From contig NC_052479.1 of assembly GCF_009730915.1 (NCBI RefSeq), forward strand, positions 20,362,027 through 20,426,026: DNA of 64,000 nt, written 5' to 3'. The DNA comes from Dioscorea cayenensis subsp. rotundata. Its lineage: Eukaryota; Streptophyta; Magnoliopsida; Dioscoreales; Dioscoreaceae. Position 1 is the stretch's first letter. Each line of letters opens with the position of its first letter. Below, piece by piece: positions 1-11,620 of the stretch. A program made the translations under genes and the position numbers. The notes beneath the pieces were generated by a model. That model saw only the letters and a list, made by a program, of their open reading frames with translations, searched no databases and was not told where the DNA came from.

Positions 1-1225
1 GACAATCTCTCAATCACTCTATTTTTCTCTCTCTTTCATATTAGGGTTAGACCATCTATTTATATTGGAAACCTAAAACCCTAATTTACAAAAAACCCTT
101 CACTCCTAATCAAATTAGGAATCTCTTCTTTACTTGATTAATTAAACTATTTTAATTAACCAAATCGATTAGATTAGATCAACACTTAATAAGACCCAAC
201 CCGAATAAGCTATTCACTCCACTTAATTTAGGTTTTTCACCAAAACCCTAAATAGGTGATCCAATAAGTAACAAATACTGAACCTTCATCCCGGCATTAG
301 TAGTGTACAATCCTGTAGGTCCATTTAACATTTTCAATGAGTTTAAACAATTTTAATGCTCATAAATCATAATTATTCTCTACCAAGATAATATGATTAC
401 CCAATATAAAATGAAGGTCAATTTTGAGAATTAACGGAACCTATTGTAACCCCATACAATCTTTGCCACTAAAATCTAAATTAGCGTAAGGCATGGAGTG
501 AGTCACCCTTATTTTAATGTTAATTAATTTCTTGATCTCTTAGTGAACTCGACTAGGTCAAGTAAATGATAACTCTTATCATTTCCCTGGGCTGGGCCAT
601 GCACTACCTCAGTCTCACTAATCAAGTGGCTGCTGATATTCACTCTCTCTAGCAGAGGGGCAATCCCTTCACTTTACTCATTTCTCTCAAAGATGAACAA
701 CGACATGGCCAAACATACCCGCATTTGTCACTCCGCTTATGAATGACGTTAAGCGTAAGTTAAAGTATGTAAGGATTCATCCGAGATCTATAATGATTTC
801 AGGTCAAAGGATTTGAGTACAAGAATTGCTTAAGAAAAACACTTATGACTTTACAATCATGTAGTGTTCTCAGCCACGCATCGATATAGGTACATCTGCT
901 CCCTCAACATGTATCTATGTCCTTTGATTGATATCCCATATCCTATGACTCGTAAAACAAGGCCATCTCACGAAAGACATACTAGTCTTAATTTATTTTC
1001 ATTCCCATGAAAATAATTGACTAGGGACATTTAGAATATTTTTCTAGTTTATGCTTCAAGATTTTACTATCCAAATTACGCATTTGATAACTTGAGCAGA
1101 ACCAATATTCAAGGATATTTAATCTTCTATACACAAAAATAATAATAGATAAAACGACGCCTCATAATAATTATCCAAATAATAAGAGTTCATACAATGT
1201 ATTTTGGCTAGGGTTTACACTAACA
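1..1225 (-). mobile_element. Copia LTR (3' LTR of a minus-strand element), cut by window edge
   Basis: AT-rich stretch without a credible reading frame. Its right edge reads TAACA at 1221-1225, which on the minus strand is the LTR start TGTTAGTG. It is followed inward by a purine-rich tract (minus GTGGGAGAT, 1226-1234) and a Copia RNase H tail, the order expected for polypurine tract and 3' LTR. The other LTR end lies outside the window, so the LTR is at least 1.2 kb. The assignment rests on this boundary and not on any similarity search. Confidence 0.6.
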
Positions 1226-1360
1226 ATCTCCCACTAGCACTAGTCCCAATCAGGCATAACTCTAAGACCAAAAGACCTAAATGGTTTGGCCTAGCCAACT
1301 GCTTGGTTAAAGGATTGGCTATCATTGTCTTCTCTAGCAATCTTGCAAACTTATTTCGAG
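1226..1360 (-). pseudogene. Copia pol 3'-terminal remnant with polypurine tract
   Basis: The minus-strand translation contains a motif like MIANPLTKQLARP, close to the IADxxTK signature at the end of Copia RNase H. It runs out of frame into the polypurine tract next to the LTR. Only about 130 bp survive; near 1360-1380 the sequence changes to AT-rich DNA with no pol similarity. This is the decayed tail of the element whose 3' LTR fills 1-1225. Confidence 0.55.
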
Positions 1361-1379
1361 GATGTTACTGTTGCATAAA

Positions 1380-1886
1380 TTTCCCAAAAAATAAAATAAA
1401 AATAAAACATAAAGTAATAAAATATTTTCAAGGGTTGTTTTTGAACGTTTTCACGCCTCTTCACTTCATAGCAGTTGTGATGTGAAGAGATTTCTCAAAT
1501 TTATAAATACCCCCTCCAATCATTTTAAAATCTTATCTTGTGCCTTTTTAAAAGATTAAAACCTAACTTTTCGTAAAAATCTTCTTCCCCGTATTGAGAA
1601 CTCTTATCCTTCCTGGTTCAATTGAGTTCTTGAGAAAAACAAAGTGCAAATTTGTTTCTCAATCGAGAGATATTGTATCCAAAAGAATATTATTCCTCGA
1701 GACCGCTTTGCACCTAGTGGGAGAAATAATATTCAAGAGACAACTTCTCTGAAGTGCCTTGCCTACACCTTTCAATTTTTCTTCCCTGCTCTTCTTTTCA
1801 TTCTTTTCTTATATATAGATTCTTCATTAAGTTTCCATACCTAGTGCATTTATATCCAACAATTCTTGAATATTATTTTCCTTCCA
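1380..1886 (+). mobile_element. Probable Copia 5' LTR/leader fragment, plus strand
   Basis: The segment has a TATA-like tttataaatacc at about 1499-1510, and a T/C-rich tail, and it directly precedes a plus-strand Copia gag start at 1887. This fits promoter, R-U5 and leader of a second Copia element in the opposite orientation to the LTR on its left. I could not place exact LTR ends or a clear initiator-Met primer site. The call depends mainly on position next to gag. Confidence 0.35.
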
Positions 1887-2221
1887 ATGGCAACTCCTTC
1901 AATCAAACCATTCTCTTATGAAGTGGAAAGGCTAGAACGATTCAATGTCATGAATTACAAGCGTGTGGAGTATGAAGATTTACTACCAATTATCCTTATT
2001 GAAAGTAGCATATGTTCTCCATGAGTATTATCCATTTGAGGATAACACCATCATTAACAACAACAATAATGGAGAGGGAAGCCACTCATCTAACAACACT
2101 GGTGGAGAAGGATCAAATAGTGGGGGCAATAAAAGCATTACCAACAATCAAGGCTTGACGAAAAAGCAAGAGAAATGGTTAGAAGATGACTATATTTTGT
2201 CGAATGTAGAGGATGGCTTAG
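1887..2221 (+). pseudogene. Copia gag N-terminal fragment
   Basis: An ATG at 1887 opens a frame with a Copia gag start (short leader, then ERF, then MNYKR). A frameshift near 1960 moves to another frame that continues with LLKVAYVLHE and ends QEKWLEDDYI; both blocks are typical of the UBN2-type gag domain. An Asn/Ser/Gly-rich low-complexity insert lies between them (about 2050-2140). The gag is cut at about 2222, where NLR leucine-rich-repeat sequence begins directly, so a recombination or insertion boundary falls here. Confidence 0.7.
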
Positions 2222-2228
2222 GAAGTTA

Positions 2229-3035
2229 GAGGATGGTCTCTTGTCAAGGTTACAAAAAGTTGAAGGTCATTGACTTATATCCCTTTGGGTGGGCAGGGAC
2301 CGGAAGAGTTGAAGAAGTTGAAGAAACACATGAACATCAAAGCAATAGGGAATGAGTGTAGTATCACAAGAGGTTCTCTCGAGAACTCTCATGTTTGCCA
2401 ACTACTCGACTTCATATAGAATTGGAGAACGTGAGTTCTTTTTCATTTGATACTTTTAAGTCGCAAAGATCATGGATTCTTGAATGAACTAACAATTGAA
2501 TCATGCCCACAGCTTGAGGAGCTTGTGATGAATGGAAGTCGACTCATCTCAATTACCCTCACAATCACCGATGACGAAAAACTCGCAAAAAAATTAGTTG
2601 GACAGATATATCACCTCCAGAATATTTTCATGCGTTGAAGGTGTTATTTATATCAAAATGTAATTTGGCGAGTTTCGCTTGGGTCTTGCATCTCCCATGT
2701 CTTGCTTTATTAAATATACAACATTGTGCGAGAGGTAGAGGAGTTGTTTTATGTGGAAGAGAGAAATTCATCGAGTCTCGTAACGCCCTATGTTCCCAAA
2801 GACTGCATTATTTATTTTTAGTGTATCTACCAAAAATTAGTGAGCATAAGCAATTTTAGGGTGGAATTCCCTCAACTTTCATATCTTTCGAGTGCATGAA
2901 TGTCTTAATCTTAAGAAGCTTCCATTCAAGAGTGGCATTAACAATACCAAAGAATACTCATTGGTTGTGAGAGAGAATGGTGGGAAAGCTTAGATTGGGA
3001 TGATGCCACCATCCCATCTCACATTTCACTTCCCA
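2229..3035 (+). pseudogene. NLR pseudogene A: C-terminal LRR portion only
   Basis: This 0.8 kb is collinear with the LRR end of pseudogene B (23385-24180). Shared segments include DNA for LKVI, the LVMNGS-like LRR motif (ELVMNGS here, QIVMNGS in B), 'ISEHK', and the closing block before CEKEWWESLEWDD in B, which is shifted here (EREWWESLDWDD-like). Several frameshifts and stops are present, for example after 2229, at 2638 and at 2859. CC and NB-ARC domains are absent; Copia gag abuts the 5' side. The family is RPS2/RPS5-type CC-NBS-LRR immune receptors, which act in the cytosol or at the plasma membrane. This copy cannot encode a receptor. Confidence 0.8.
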
Positions 3036-4356
3036 TTCAACAAAGGTCAAGAACTTTGCGCCTTGCATGCTTATTTTTTTCATTCTTTAATTCAACAACA
3101 CATTTCAAATACTACTCCCTCGGTTTTATTATAAGTGTCTATTTTTAAGCTGCTTTAATGAAGGAGGAAAGTAAAAATTAAAAATTTCATTAACATTTAA
3201 CTTGTTAATTTATTTTGTCCATTTTATCAATTTCTCTCTTTATCTACTAAGGTCATCCATTTAATATGGTAATGGTGGAAAATGATGTATTTAAATAGAA
3301 TGGAAATAAATTTAAAAATTAATATTTAAATTGGGTAATATTCTCGCATAGAAATAACCATCTGCTTTATATTTATTTTCAACTTCTTCTCATGTATCGT
3401 GGAGTCATGAATATTAAGCCAATGTACATTCTTAATTTTTGTTGTCTAATTTATTAAAAATATTTTTCTATTAATGAATTCAATTGCTATAATATAAGAA
3501 CTTTTTTTAGTTATAAGATTCATATTCATGTTTAGTTATTACTATATAAGGAGTTACAATATTCATTATATCCGCACTCCCTCTATAAAATCTCATTTTG
3601 GAAGGGCATTCATTTATCTAACTTATGTATGTCTCTTTCCATTGCTTATTATCTTGTTTGAAAGCCAGTATGTATATATATATATATAGTTTGGCATGCA
3701 CCAATCTAACACCAAGACTTGAAATATTATTAAACACACGAACATTGTTTGAAAGCACGAAAGTAGATGTACAAGTCTGTCACTTAAACTAGCAACATTA
3801 ACTTATTAAGAATAATTGATCTGTTGAATATTCATGTCTTTGGCAAAGATGTGTATGAGGCATCGATGATGAAAAGGTTCTTCAAGTTTTCTTTTGTTCC
3901 GTGTCCGGGCAAGTTTGAGATCATCTCATGTATAAACCAAGTAAGATCATCATTTTGGAGAAGATGTCCCTCTTTTTTTCCAAATTGAATGTGCAACTTA
4001 TAACATTTCGAAATGATGCCATCCTTTGATGTGTCTTTAATTTCCCGAGTTTGCATCTCGAAAAGCTTGTCGAACCACAAATTCTCTTTTGCGATTAATC
4101 GATGACCTACCAAATTTTGTGTGGAATTATGCTTTGGATTGCTCTGTGTTGTTTCTGGTTTCTCTTGTCAAATTAGAACACTTTGATGGGTTTCTTATCT
4201 ATGCCGGTGTGAAGACATTATTATTTGGTTTCTAAGGTCTGATTGCCATTATTGATGTCAAATTAGATATGGCTCTGTGTTGTTTCGGTTTCTCTTATCA
4301 AATTAGAACACTTTGAATGGTTTCTAAACAACACTTTGATGGGTTTCTTATCCATG
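3036..4356. other. Downstream flank of NLR A, paralogous to flank of B
   Basis: No gene is seen. From about 3580 to 4130 the sequence is collinear with about 24405-25400 downstream of NLR B (for example acattaacttattaagaat in both). A short tandem duplication (about 125 bp) lies at 4140-4325: the 'tgtgttgtttc...caaattagaacactttga' block occurs twice, while B has it once. A (TA)n run sits at 3671-3690. The Copia element at 4362 interrupts the flank, which resumes at 9459. Confidence 0.7.
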
Positions 4357-4361
4357 AACTC

Positions 4362-4715
4362 CGTTGAGAGAGAGAGAATATATGAAACTTTTTCTATTAT
4401 TAATTATTCAAAATAATTCTCATATTTTACATATCACTCTCACACTTTCTCTCACTATGCACTGCTTCTCTCTCTAGATGCCTACACTTACTCTCTTGCT
4501 CTCACTCTTAGCACTCACTCTCACTTAGCTTTCTTGCTTCTTCATGGTTACATTAGCAATGGAGAGCATGTATTTATAGGGTGATAAGTCGGTGGTAGCT
4601 TAGCATACTTGAAGATTCTAGACTAAAGAGGTGGTGGTGAGAAAATGAGGCGGTGGTGAGAAGCTTCATGAATATTGGTGGTGCTGCCTTCTAGAAGCCA
4701 AGGTCGGTGGCTTCA
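4362..4715 (-). repeat. Copia 3' LTR
   Basis: It matches 9110-9453 over its length. Differences include a CTCACA indel, an extra roughly 20 bp around 'aaaatgaggcggtggt', and the outer dinucleotide: the minus-strand end is CG-type here (cgttgag on plus) where the partner keeps TG. The inner end is TTCA at 4715, next to the polypurine tract. Confidence 0.92.
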
Positions 4716-4730
4716 TTACTCCCCCTCAGC
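4716..4730 (-). other. Copia polypurine tract
   Basis: On the minus strand this reads GCTGAGGGGGAGTAA directly before the 3' LTR. It is the usual plus-strand primer position. Confidence 0.75.
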
Positions 4731-6136
4731 ACCAACTTATTCAGAATTGTTGATCTACTAACTATTCCAAGTTGTGTACGTATGTCTTCAAACTTCTTTG
4801 TGTTGAACCCCTTTGTAAATATATCAGCAATTTGGTCTTCTGTTGGCGTCAGCTTCATGTAGATCTCACCTTGCAGCACTTTTTCTCTTAGGAAGTGGTA
4901 GTGCACCTCAATATGCTTGGTTCTAGCATGAAACATTGGATTTTCTGCTAGGCATACTGCTGACCTGTTATCACAATGAAGTATTACCTGTTCAATCGGT
5001 TGGTGAAGATCCTTTAGCAATTGCATCAACCACGTGCTTTCTTGTGCTGCCATAGCTGCTGCTCTATACTCGGCTTCGGTGGTGGAGAGAGATACGGTAG
5101 CTTGCCTCTTACTGCACCATGACACTGCTCCTGATCCCAAACTGAAGATGTAACCTGTAGTCGATCGCCTCGTGTCACAATCTCCAGCATAATCAGCGTC
5201 GCAATACCCAGTTACTTGGCATCTTTCACCTTTACGATACAGAATACCGTAAACTGTAGTTCCTTTTAAGTATCGCAGTATCCGCCGAACTGATTCCAAA
5301 TGTGGCTTCTTTGGATTTTGCATGTAACGGCTTGCTACTACAACTGCATATGCCAAGTCAGGATGAGTAAGGGTTAGATAGATAAGACTACCTACCAGTT
5401 GTCGATACATCCTTGGATCTTCCAAGTCTTTCCCTTCTCCTGCACGAAGCTTAATGTTTGGCTCCATTGGTGTAGACAGTGGCTTGCACTCCAGCATCCC
5501 GTATGTTCTTAGAAGATCCTTTACATACTTTTGTTGACATAGGAACATACATTCCTTTGTCTTCTCAACTTCGAGCCCCAAGAAATGCTTCAATTCTCCA
5601 AGCTCTTTCATCTGGAACCAAATTGAAAGATTTTCCTTTGTGCGTTGGATTTCTTTAGTGAGATCTTCTGTTAAGATGAGGTCGTCAACGTACACCAGTA
5701 CTATAGCTATCTTGTCTCCAGCGTGCTTGATGAATAGGCTCAAATATGATGCTGTCAACTTGTAGCCACTTTGTACAAGAAACTCTGCAATTTTTCCATA
5801 CCATGCTCTTGGAGCCTGCTTTAAGCCATATAATGCCTTCTTGAGCTTGCACATATATTCTGGATGAGCCTTGCTCTCGAATCCTTATGGTTGATCCATG
5901 TAGATGTCTCTATCAAGCTCTCTATGTAGGAAGGCATTCTTCACATCCATCTGCCAAAGCTTCCATCCTTTGCTTGCAGCTAGTGCCAATAGTACTTGCA
6001 CCATTGTTATCTTTGCTACTGGACTGAATGTCTCTTCGTAGTTTATTCCATACTGTTGCGAGAATCCTCGTGCCACAAGTCGAGCTTTGTACCTTTCAAC
6101 TATTCCATCTCGCTTCGAGTTTTTCACTTTATACAC
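4727..6136 (-). pseudogene. Copia reverse transcriptase and RNase H
   Basis: The reading frame from 6136 downward carries the RT start ([19 protein letters not shown] and [13 protein letters not shown]), then after an in-frame TAA at about 5884 the rest of RT ([11 protein letters not shown]; catalytic YVDD) and RNase H ([18 protein letters not shown], and ADIFTKGF near the end). A second stop lies at about 6143 in the integrase-RT junction (CKWVYKVK region). Length and motif order are normal for Copia pol. The stops make it inactive, although most catalytic residues are still present. Confidence 0.93.
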
Positions 6137-6145
6137 CCACTTACA

Positions 6146-7220
6146 TTAGATTGGTTTTTGCTTCTTCGGCCTTGCACCGATCTCCCACGCCCTCGATTTT
6201 TGCTTGAGAGCTGCTATCTTTTCCTCCATTGCTTTCTTCCATTTATCACTTTTAAATGCCTCTTGATAGGATGTTGGTTCTTCAACTTCCATGATTAGTG
6301 CAGCATTTGCATACTTAGGATTGGGATGTCTTACCCTAGATGATCTTCTTAAAAGTGGAGGCATTTCTTCTGTAGAGTCTTCTTCCGCTTCTCCATGAAC
6401 TTTTGTCTTCCATGGGCTCTTGGTCTTTGATGATCTTGGACTTGTGTTTTCTTCAGTTGTTGTTGGTATCTCTTGAGCTTGGTCTTGTAACTGTTCTTCG
6501 ACTATTGGCTCAGTCTCCTTCATATTTGGTTGAACTGAGTCTGTTGAAGGCCACCAAGCTGAAGATTCATCAAAGACCACATTCCTGGATGCGTAAATGC
6601 GCCCAGACGTCGGATTACAACATCTCCATCCTTTTCTCTCATCATCATAGCCGACAAAGATGCATCGTACCGCCTTCTTGTCGAACTTGGTACGAAGATG
6701 ATCTAGTACAAAAACATAACACACATCCAAAGACTTTGAAGTGACTTACTGTAGGTTTGATCTTCCATAGTCTTTGGAATGGAGAGAGAAATCCTATTTT
6801 CTCCTGCGGAAGCCGGTTGATGATGTGAGCTGCCGTTCTCATACATTCAGCCCAAAATCTCCCTGGCACATTCTTGGCATATAGCATACTTCTGCATATC
6901 TCTGCTATATGCCGGTTCATTCTTTCAGCTACACCATTTTGTTGTGGAGTGTTGGGGCAGGTCAATTGTCTTCGAATCCTATGCTCCTTCAGATAGGCAT
7001 TAAACTCTTGAGAGAGATACTCTCTTCCATTATCAGTACGAAGACACTGTACCTCCTTGTTGAGCTCATTCTCCACCTTCTCCTTAAACTCTTTAAACTT
7101 GGAGAATGCTTCAGATTTTTCTTTCATGAAGAATACCCATACGTACCTCGAGAAGTCGTCGATAAAGGTCACCATGCATGTATTTAGCACCACTAATAGA
7201 TGATTGTTTGACTGGGCCAA
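6146..7220 (-). pseudogene. Copia integrase
   Basis: The frame starts near 7220 and shows the DDE core: TFIDDFSRYVWVFFMKEK, then TDNGREYLSQEF, then NTPQQNGVAERMNRH. The VFGC motif follows. A frameshift near 6700 moves into the C-terminal region with FVGYDDERKGWRCCNP, typical of Copia integrase tails. The N-terminal zinc-binding HHCC part (about 7220-7350) is not intact. The enzyme family inserts retrotransposon cDNA; this copy cannot be made whole. Confidence 0.9.
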
Positions 7221-7342
7221 ATACGTCAGAGTGCACCAACTCCAAAGCTCCTTTGCTCTGAATTTAGATTGCTGGAAGGGAAGTTGATGAGCCTTACCGA
7301 ATTGACACCCAGCAGCATATTGTGCCGATTCGTACTTCTATG

Positions 7343-8890
7343 TCAGACAGGCCTTTGACCATTGACTTCTCCATCATTAACTTTAGCTTGTGGTAGCTCA
7401 CATGCCCCAGTCTTGCGTGCGGAGATCGAGGGCGTCTCGTTCTTCGGGGTCTTGTCCACATAGGGCTGATTCGCAGACATCACATAGATAGACTCCGGTT
7501 TGCGACCTTCCATTCTCGGAGTGCACGATGCCTCATAGATTACGGTATACCTTGACTTCTTGTGGCCCGAATACCACATAGTTTTCCTTGTCGTTTGTCG
7601 GTTGTGAGGCCCGACAGCGAGGTTCTTTTCATCCGGGAACGTGATAGACGTCCTGCAACTTAATTTGATCTGAATTGAAGCGCGGGGAGATAAGTGTCTT
7701 ACCGATGTGGGTGATGGGCAGCTTGGAGTTATTAGCTATTACAATCACCTGCTTCCCCTTGTACCTCTCCAGGCCCTCTAATTTCTTAATGTCACTTGTC
7801 ATGTGGTTGGAGCGGCCGAGTCGATGATCCGAGTCATTCTCATAATTGATCTTCTTTTGCTTTTGTTATTCTTTGTCGGAGCTACCATCTCTTTCTCTTC
7901 TTGCTCCACCACTTTGGTGGTGACCACTTCCAAATCTTTCGCTTAACATCCCTACTCTTCTTCACTATCATACCTTCCTTGATGTTTGGTATCTTGGAAG
8001 CTCTGTTCTTTGTATTTCCTTGGCCTTTCTTCTTATGCCAGCGTTTTGTGCAGAGTGCCCTTTCTTTCCACAGTTGTAGCAGCGGTCATCTCGACTGTCA
8101 CCTCCTTTGGATGGACGGTTGCTGGTACTCCTTTGATTTGCAGAGCTCCCACGAAAAAGTCGGTCTTTTCCTTTGGCCTCCTTCTGTCGGCTTGTTTTTG
8201 TCTTCAGTTGTAGGTCTCTGCTTTGGGTTGAATCGACCTTTCCTCCCTACCACTAAAAAAGTGCCTCCTCCTCTTGCTTCAAGGAAACACCCGACCATCC
8301 GCTTAGCTAATCCTTCTTGATTGGCGAGCATATTCTCCCGGCTCCAACAATGTTGGTTGTTTTGTGACCTCGAGCAGTGACCATAAACCCATCGTATTCG
8401 AGGGTTTAAGGCCATTGATTTTTATCCTCCTCATTCACTGCTCACTGATCTTCTCTTCAGGGGTAACCTGTGCAATCTCACTGCATAGTGATTTTACTTT
8501 GGTGAAATCTTGACTAATCGTCATACTTCCTTGCGTGATCATCGACTCACTTTCAAGTAGTTGGAGGCGAGCATCATTCTTCTTGGAGAATAGTGTGGCG
8601 AGAGTTTCCCATGCAACTTTTGGTGTAGCGAGCATCTACGATATACTCCAACAACTCATCTTCCACGACTGTTCTTAGAACGAAAACATCGCCTTACACG
8701 CCTTGATGCGCCACTTTCGCGAGCCTCATCTTTTTGACTTCTCGCCGCGGAACCTTCTTCTCCTTTGATTTAGAATCACCGGGGAGCATCGCCACTTCTT
8801 CAAAGTGACATCTCGGTGGTGTCGTTTCCGACCCACCTCTGACCTCCCATAGGTCTGTCCTTGTAGATAGGGACTCTGTCACGAGCCTTC
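7343..8890 (-). pseudogene. Copia gag and protease region, decayed
   Basis: Minus-strand fragments spread over three frames: a gag block at about 8435-8635 (AWETLATLFSKKNDARLQ, a UBN2-like motif) and a zinc knuckle at about 8050-8110 reading CYNCGKKGH, whose last cysteine is thrown out of frame by a small indel. The protease between 7350 and 8000 shows only scattered similarity and no clear D-S/T-G site. The segment is more decayed than pol. Confidence 0.75.
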
Positions 8891-9087
8891 AATTTATGTA
8901 ATTATTATTGTTTAATTTCTTTAAACCACCAGTCGCACCTATGAACTCCATAGGCAGTGTCCAGGGTCACTGACGATCCGACAAGCCTTCTCGGTGAGAA
9001 TACCGATTACCTCGCTTACTCCGATTGGCGAACTTCTTATGCTCGGGCACTTTCGTCGATGATCTGGCGAGAATCTTCCCACTGTAA

Positions 9088-9109
9088 CACGGCTCAGATA
9101 CGCGGAAAT
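9088..9109 (-). other. Degenerate primer-binding site (initiator tRNA-Met type)
   Basis: Just inside the 5' LTR the minus strand reads GCGTATCTGAGCC, which resembles the plant Copia primer site TGGTATCAGAGC with three or so mismatches. Position and similarity agree, but the site looks too decayed to prime. Confidence 0.55.
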
Positions 9110-9453
9110 TGTTGAGAGGAGAGAATATATGGAACTTTTCTATTATTAATTATTCAAAATAATTCTCATATTTTACATATCACTCTCACACTCTCACACT
9201 TTCTCTCACTATGCACTGCTTCTCTCTCTAGTTGCCTACACTTACTCTCTTGCTCTCACTCTTAGCACTCACTCTAACTTAGCTTTCTTGCTTCTTCATG
9301 GTTACATTAGCAATGGAGAGCATGTATTTATAGGGGTGATAAGTCGGGTGGTAGCTTAGCATGCTTGAAGATTCTAGACTAATGAGGCGGTGGTGAGAAG
9401 CTTCATGAATATTGGTGGTCTTTGCCTTCTAGAAGCCAATGTCGGTGGCTTCA
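9110..9453 (-). repeat. Copia 5' LTR
   Basis: Partner of 4362-4715. On the plus strand it starts TGTTGAGAG at 9110 and ends GGCTTCA at 9453, so it has proper TG...CA ends. It contains 'tatttatagg' near 9325, which lies in the same place in both LTRs. Confidence 0.92.
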
Positions 9454-9458
9454 AACTC

Positions 9459-10480
9459 TAAATTAAATATGGCTTTGAAGTTCGATGGATTGAAGCTTAT
9501 CTATGTAAAAATGTTGTTTTATTTGGTATTTTCACTTATATTTGCTAAGGATTATTTATGAAATTTGTCTAACTTTGAAATCCTTAATATTGTTAATGTG
9601 CAAAATGGTATAAAAATAAAGGGACCTTCGACCTGACTTTGTCTAGAGTGTTAGTGATTGTGATTTTTTGTTTTTACTTCTATATTTTTCCCCTTTCCTT
9701 TAGCTTCTTTTGCAAGCTAAAAAGAAAACAAAGGTACCCTCGATGGCTAATGAAAGTTATACATGCTAACGGCTACCGTTTGTAACTGTCTGGTGTCTTC
9801 TGTTTTGTTTTCCTTGTTCTGCAGGTTTGCTGCAGTTGTGTAGGTTGTCTTGTCTGCTCTTTTGGTTTTGATTTCAATAAAAATTTCAGATTTTTAGCTC
9901 TTTTTAACAACAAGAGAAAAGAAAAAGAAAAAGAAGAAAAAACAAAGGTACATGTGTTTCTTTTGGCTTTGGTTACAACAGTTATTTGATAATGTGACTT
10001 TGTCACAATTTTGTATTATTATTTTGTCTATTTGGGGTTGAATTTTATATTTTAATATTCATGACACATATTTCTAATGAGGGTGTTATGATTTATTTTT
10101 CTCCTTGTTTTTCCGGTGTTAGCAAATGTGTTGCTAGCTCGTCCATGGAAATGGAAAGCATGGAGCTTCCTGGAGGACAGCAAAGATCCAAAAACCTGAG
10201 GATAGTGAGAACGGGGTAAAAAACAGAATATCCAACAACCTGCTGATCAATCAAAGCTTTGATTTTGCAATGCTGCTAATTAAAGAGCTTTAACAATTTC
10301 TCAAGTTGAATTGAGATTAGAGAACAAGATACGTTTGATGATCAATCAAAGCTTTGATTTCGCAATTCTGTTAATCAAAAGATCATCCACTTTTTGATAA
10401 GATGAAATTTAGACAGCAGAAAGATTATGTCATAATTGTCATATTTACTATATGATTAAATTGCTCATCAGATAAGCACA
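9459..10480. other. Flank of NLR A resumes (paralogous to 25500-26890)
   Basis: Collinear with the B flank: 'ttgctaaggatta', 'atttgtctaactt', 'agttgctagct', 'tcaatcaaagctttgattttgca' and 'agattatgtcat' recur in the same order. Inside A a roughly 40 bp block is duplicated (10244-10283 and 10339-10378, gatcaatcaaagctttgatt). No coding region is seen. Confidence 0.65.
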
Positions 10481-11614
10481 CATTGAGCAGTTCTTCTAAA
10501 ACAGAACCCATGATCTGTTGTCCTATCATTAAACATAATAATTTTTTAAAAATATATTTACAAAAATTTATTATATTTTATAAATTACTTTATCTAGTAT
10601 ATTTTATAAAACAAATCTACATTTTAGTTTTTGATTTTTACAAAATTAATTTAAATAATATATAAAATTATATTTTTAATAGAGTTTTTGTAAAAATTTA
10701 TTTTTGAACAACTAATTTTTATAATCTAAACTATAAATTAATTTATAAATAAATTTAAAAAATATAAAAAAATTTATTAATTAATATCAATTCAGCCCCC
10801 TACCCTATAGTTTACGGCTCCGCCATTGTTCGCCCATCGCCGCACTCATAGATCTCTCACCAATCTCTCTTCCTCCGATTCGACTCGTCACGCTGGTCTC
10901 TTTGGCCCTAAAAACTCCTCCGCCCAAGCCTAATAAGGGCTTGCTTGGGAGGGGTTTATTTTAATCAAGATTTTTAAGAGGGTATGGTATAAATGTATAA
11001 TGGGGAGGGTGTTCAAATTTTCCATGGACTAAAATGGCCTTTTATATTTTGTCAAATTAGTATTGTTACTGACCATCATCCACATCCACTACCCATATGT
11101 GATCGGCAGGTCACCATCGCTGGCAACCAGCCGCCCATCAGTGGCTGATGATCACTACCGGCAACCTAGCTTATGGGGTTACAAAGAGTAATTTGGTAAT
11201 ATTATTATATGAAATCTTATTACTTTTAAACCAAATACTACCTAATTTGTAATTTGACAATCTTCTTTTATTCCATTTTGTGCCAAATAAAATATGGTTT
11301 AAAACTTTGTTTTCCCTTGTCTTATTTTACCTTATTTTATGAACCCTTATTTTTACCTTATTTTTATGAACCCTTCTATCGCTAACTATTTAATCCGAGT
11401 ACCAAATCAAGGTCAATTAAGGATTTAAGAAAAAGGGTCACAACATAGATGTATATTACTAAAAAAATATAAGAACCAAAAAACTTATAGAGACACAAAA
11501 ACAAGAACAACCCAAATAAACTCAACCAAGAAAAAGCAAAAAAATAGTAACAACAAAAGCATAGAAGCTAAAAACATAAATCTTTTCTCTCTCAACCATC
11601 TAGGGCTTTCCAAA
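10481..11614. other. Intergenic, AT-rich; no gene seen
   Basis: 10500-10790 is about 85% A/T. At 10787-10830 a short GC-rich edge ('cagccccctaccc...ggctccgcca') resembles the terminal motif of common plant DNA elements, but I could not find its partner. 10940-11400 has low-complexity and 'ccaaat...' stretches of the kind seen in MITEs, without proven inverted ends. Nothing coding is supported. Confidence 0.4.
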
Positions 11615-11620
11615 CCATAG

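Larger units (their letters stand above)
4362..9453 (-). mobile_element. Nearly complete Ty1/Copia retrotransposon with TSD
   Basis: Two LTRs of 354 bp (4362-4715) and 344 bp (9110-9453) flank a minus-strand internal region in the order gag, integrase, reverse transcriptase, RNase H, which is the Copia order. AACTC at 4357-4361 and again at 9454-9458 is a perfect 5 bp target-site duplication. A degenerate initiator-Met primer site lies inside the 5' LTR and a polypurine tract lies inside the 3' LTR. Pol keeps long frames broken by stops and shifts; gag is more decayed. It inserted into the flank of NLR A after that flank had been duplicated, since flank B lacks it. It is a non-autonomous relic. 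Confidence 0.93.

Noticed and set aside
4140..4325. LTR pair of a tiny element
   Set aside because: The two ~60 bp blocks lack TG/CA ends and a TSD. They are a local tandem duplication.
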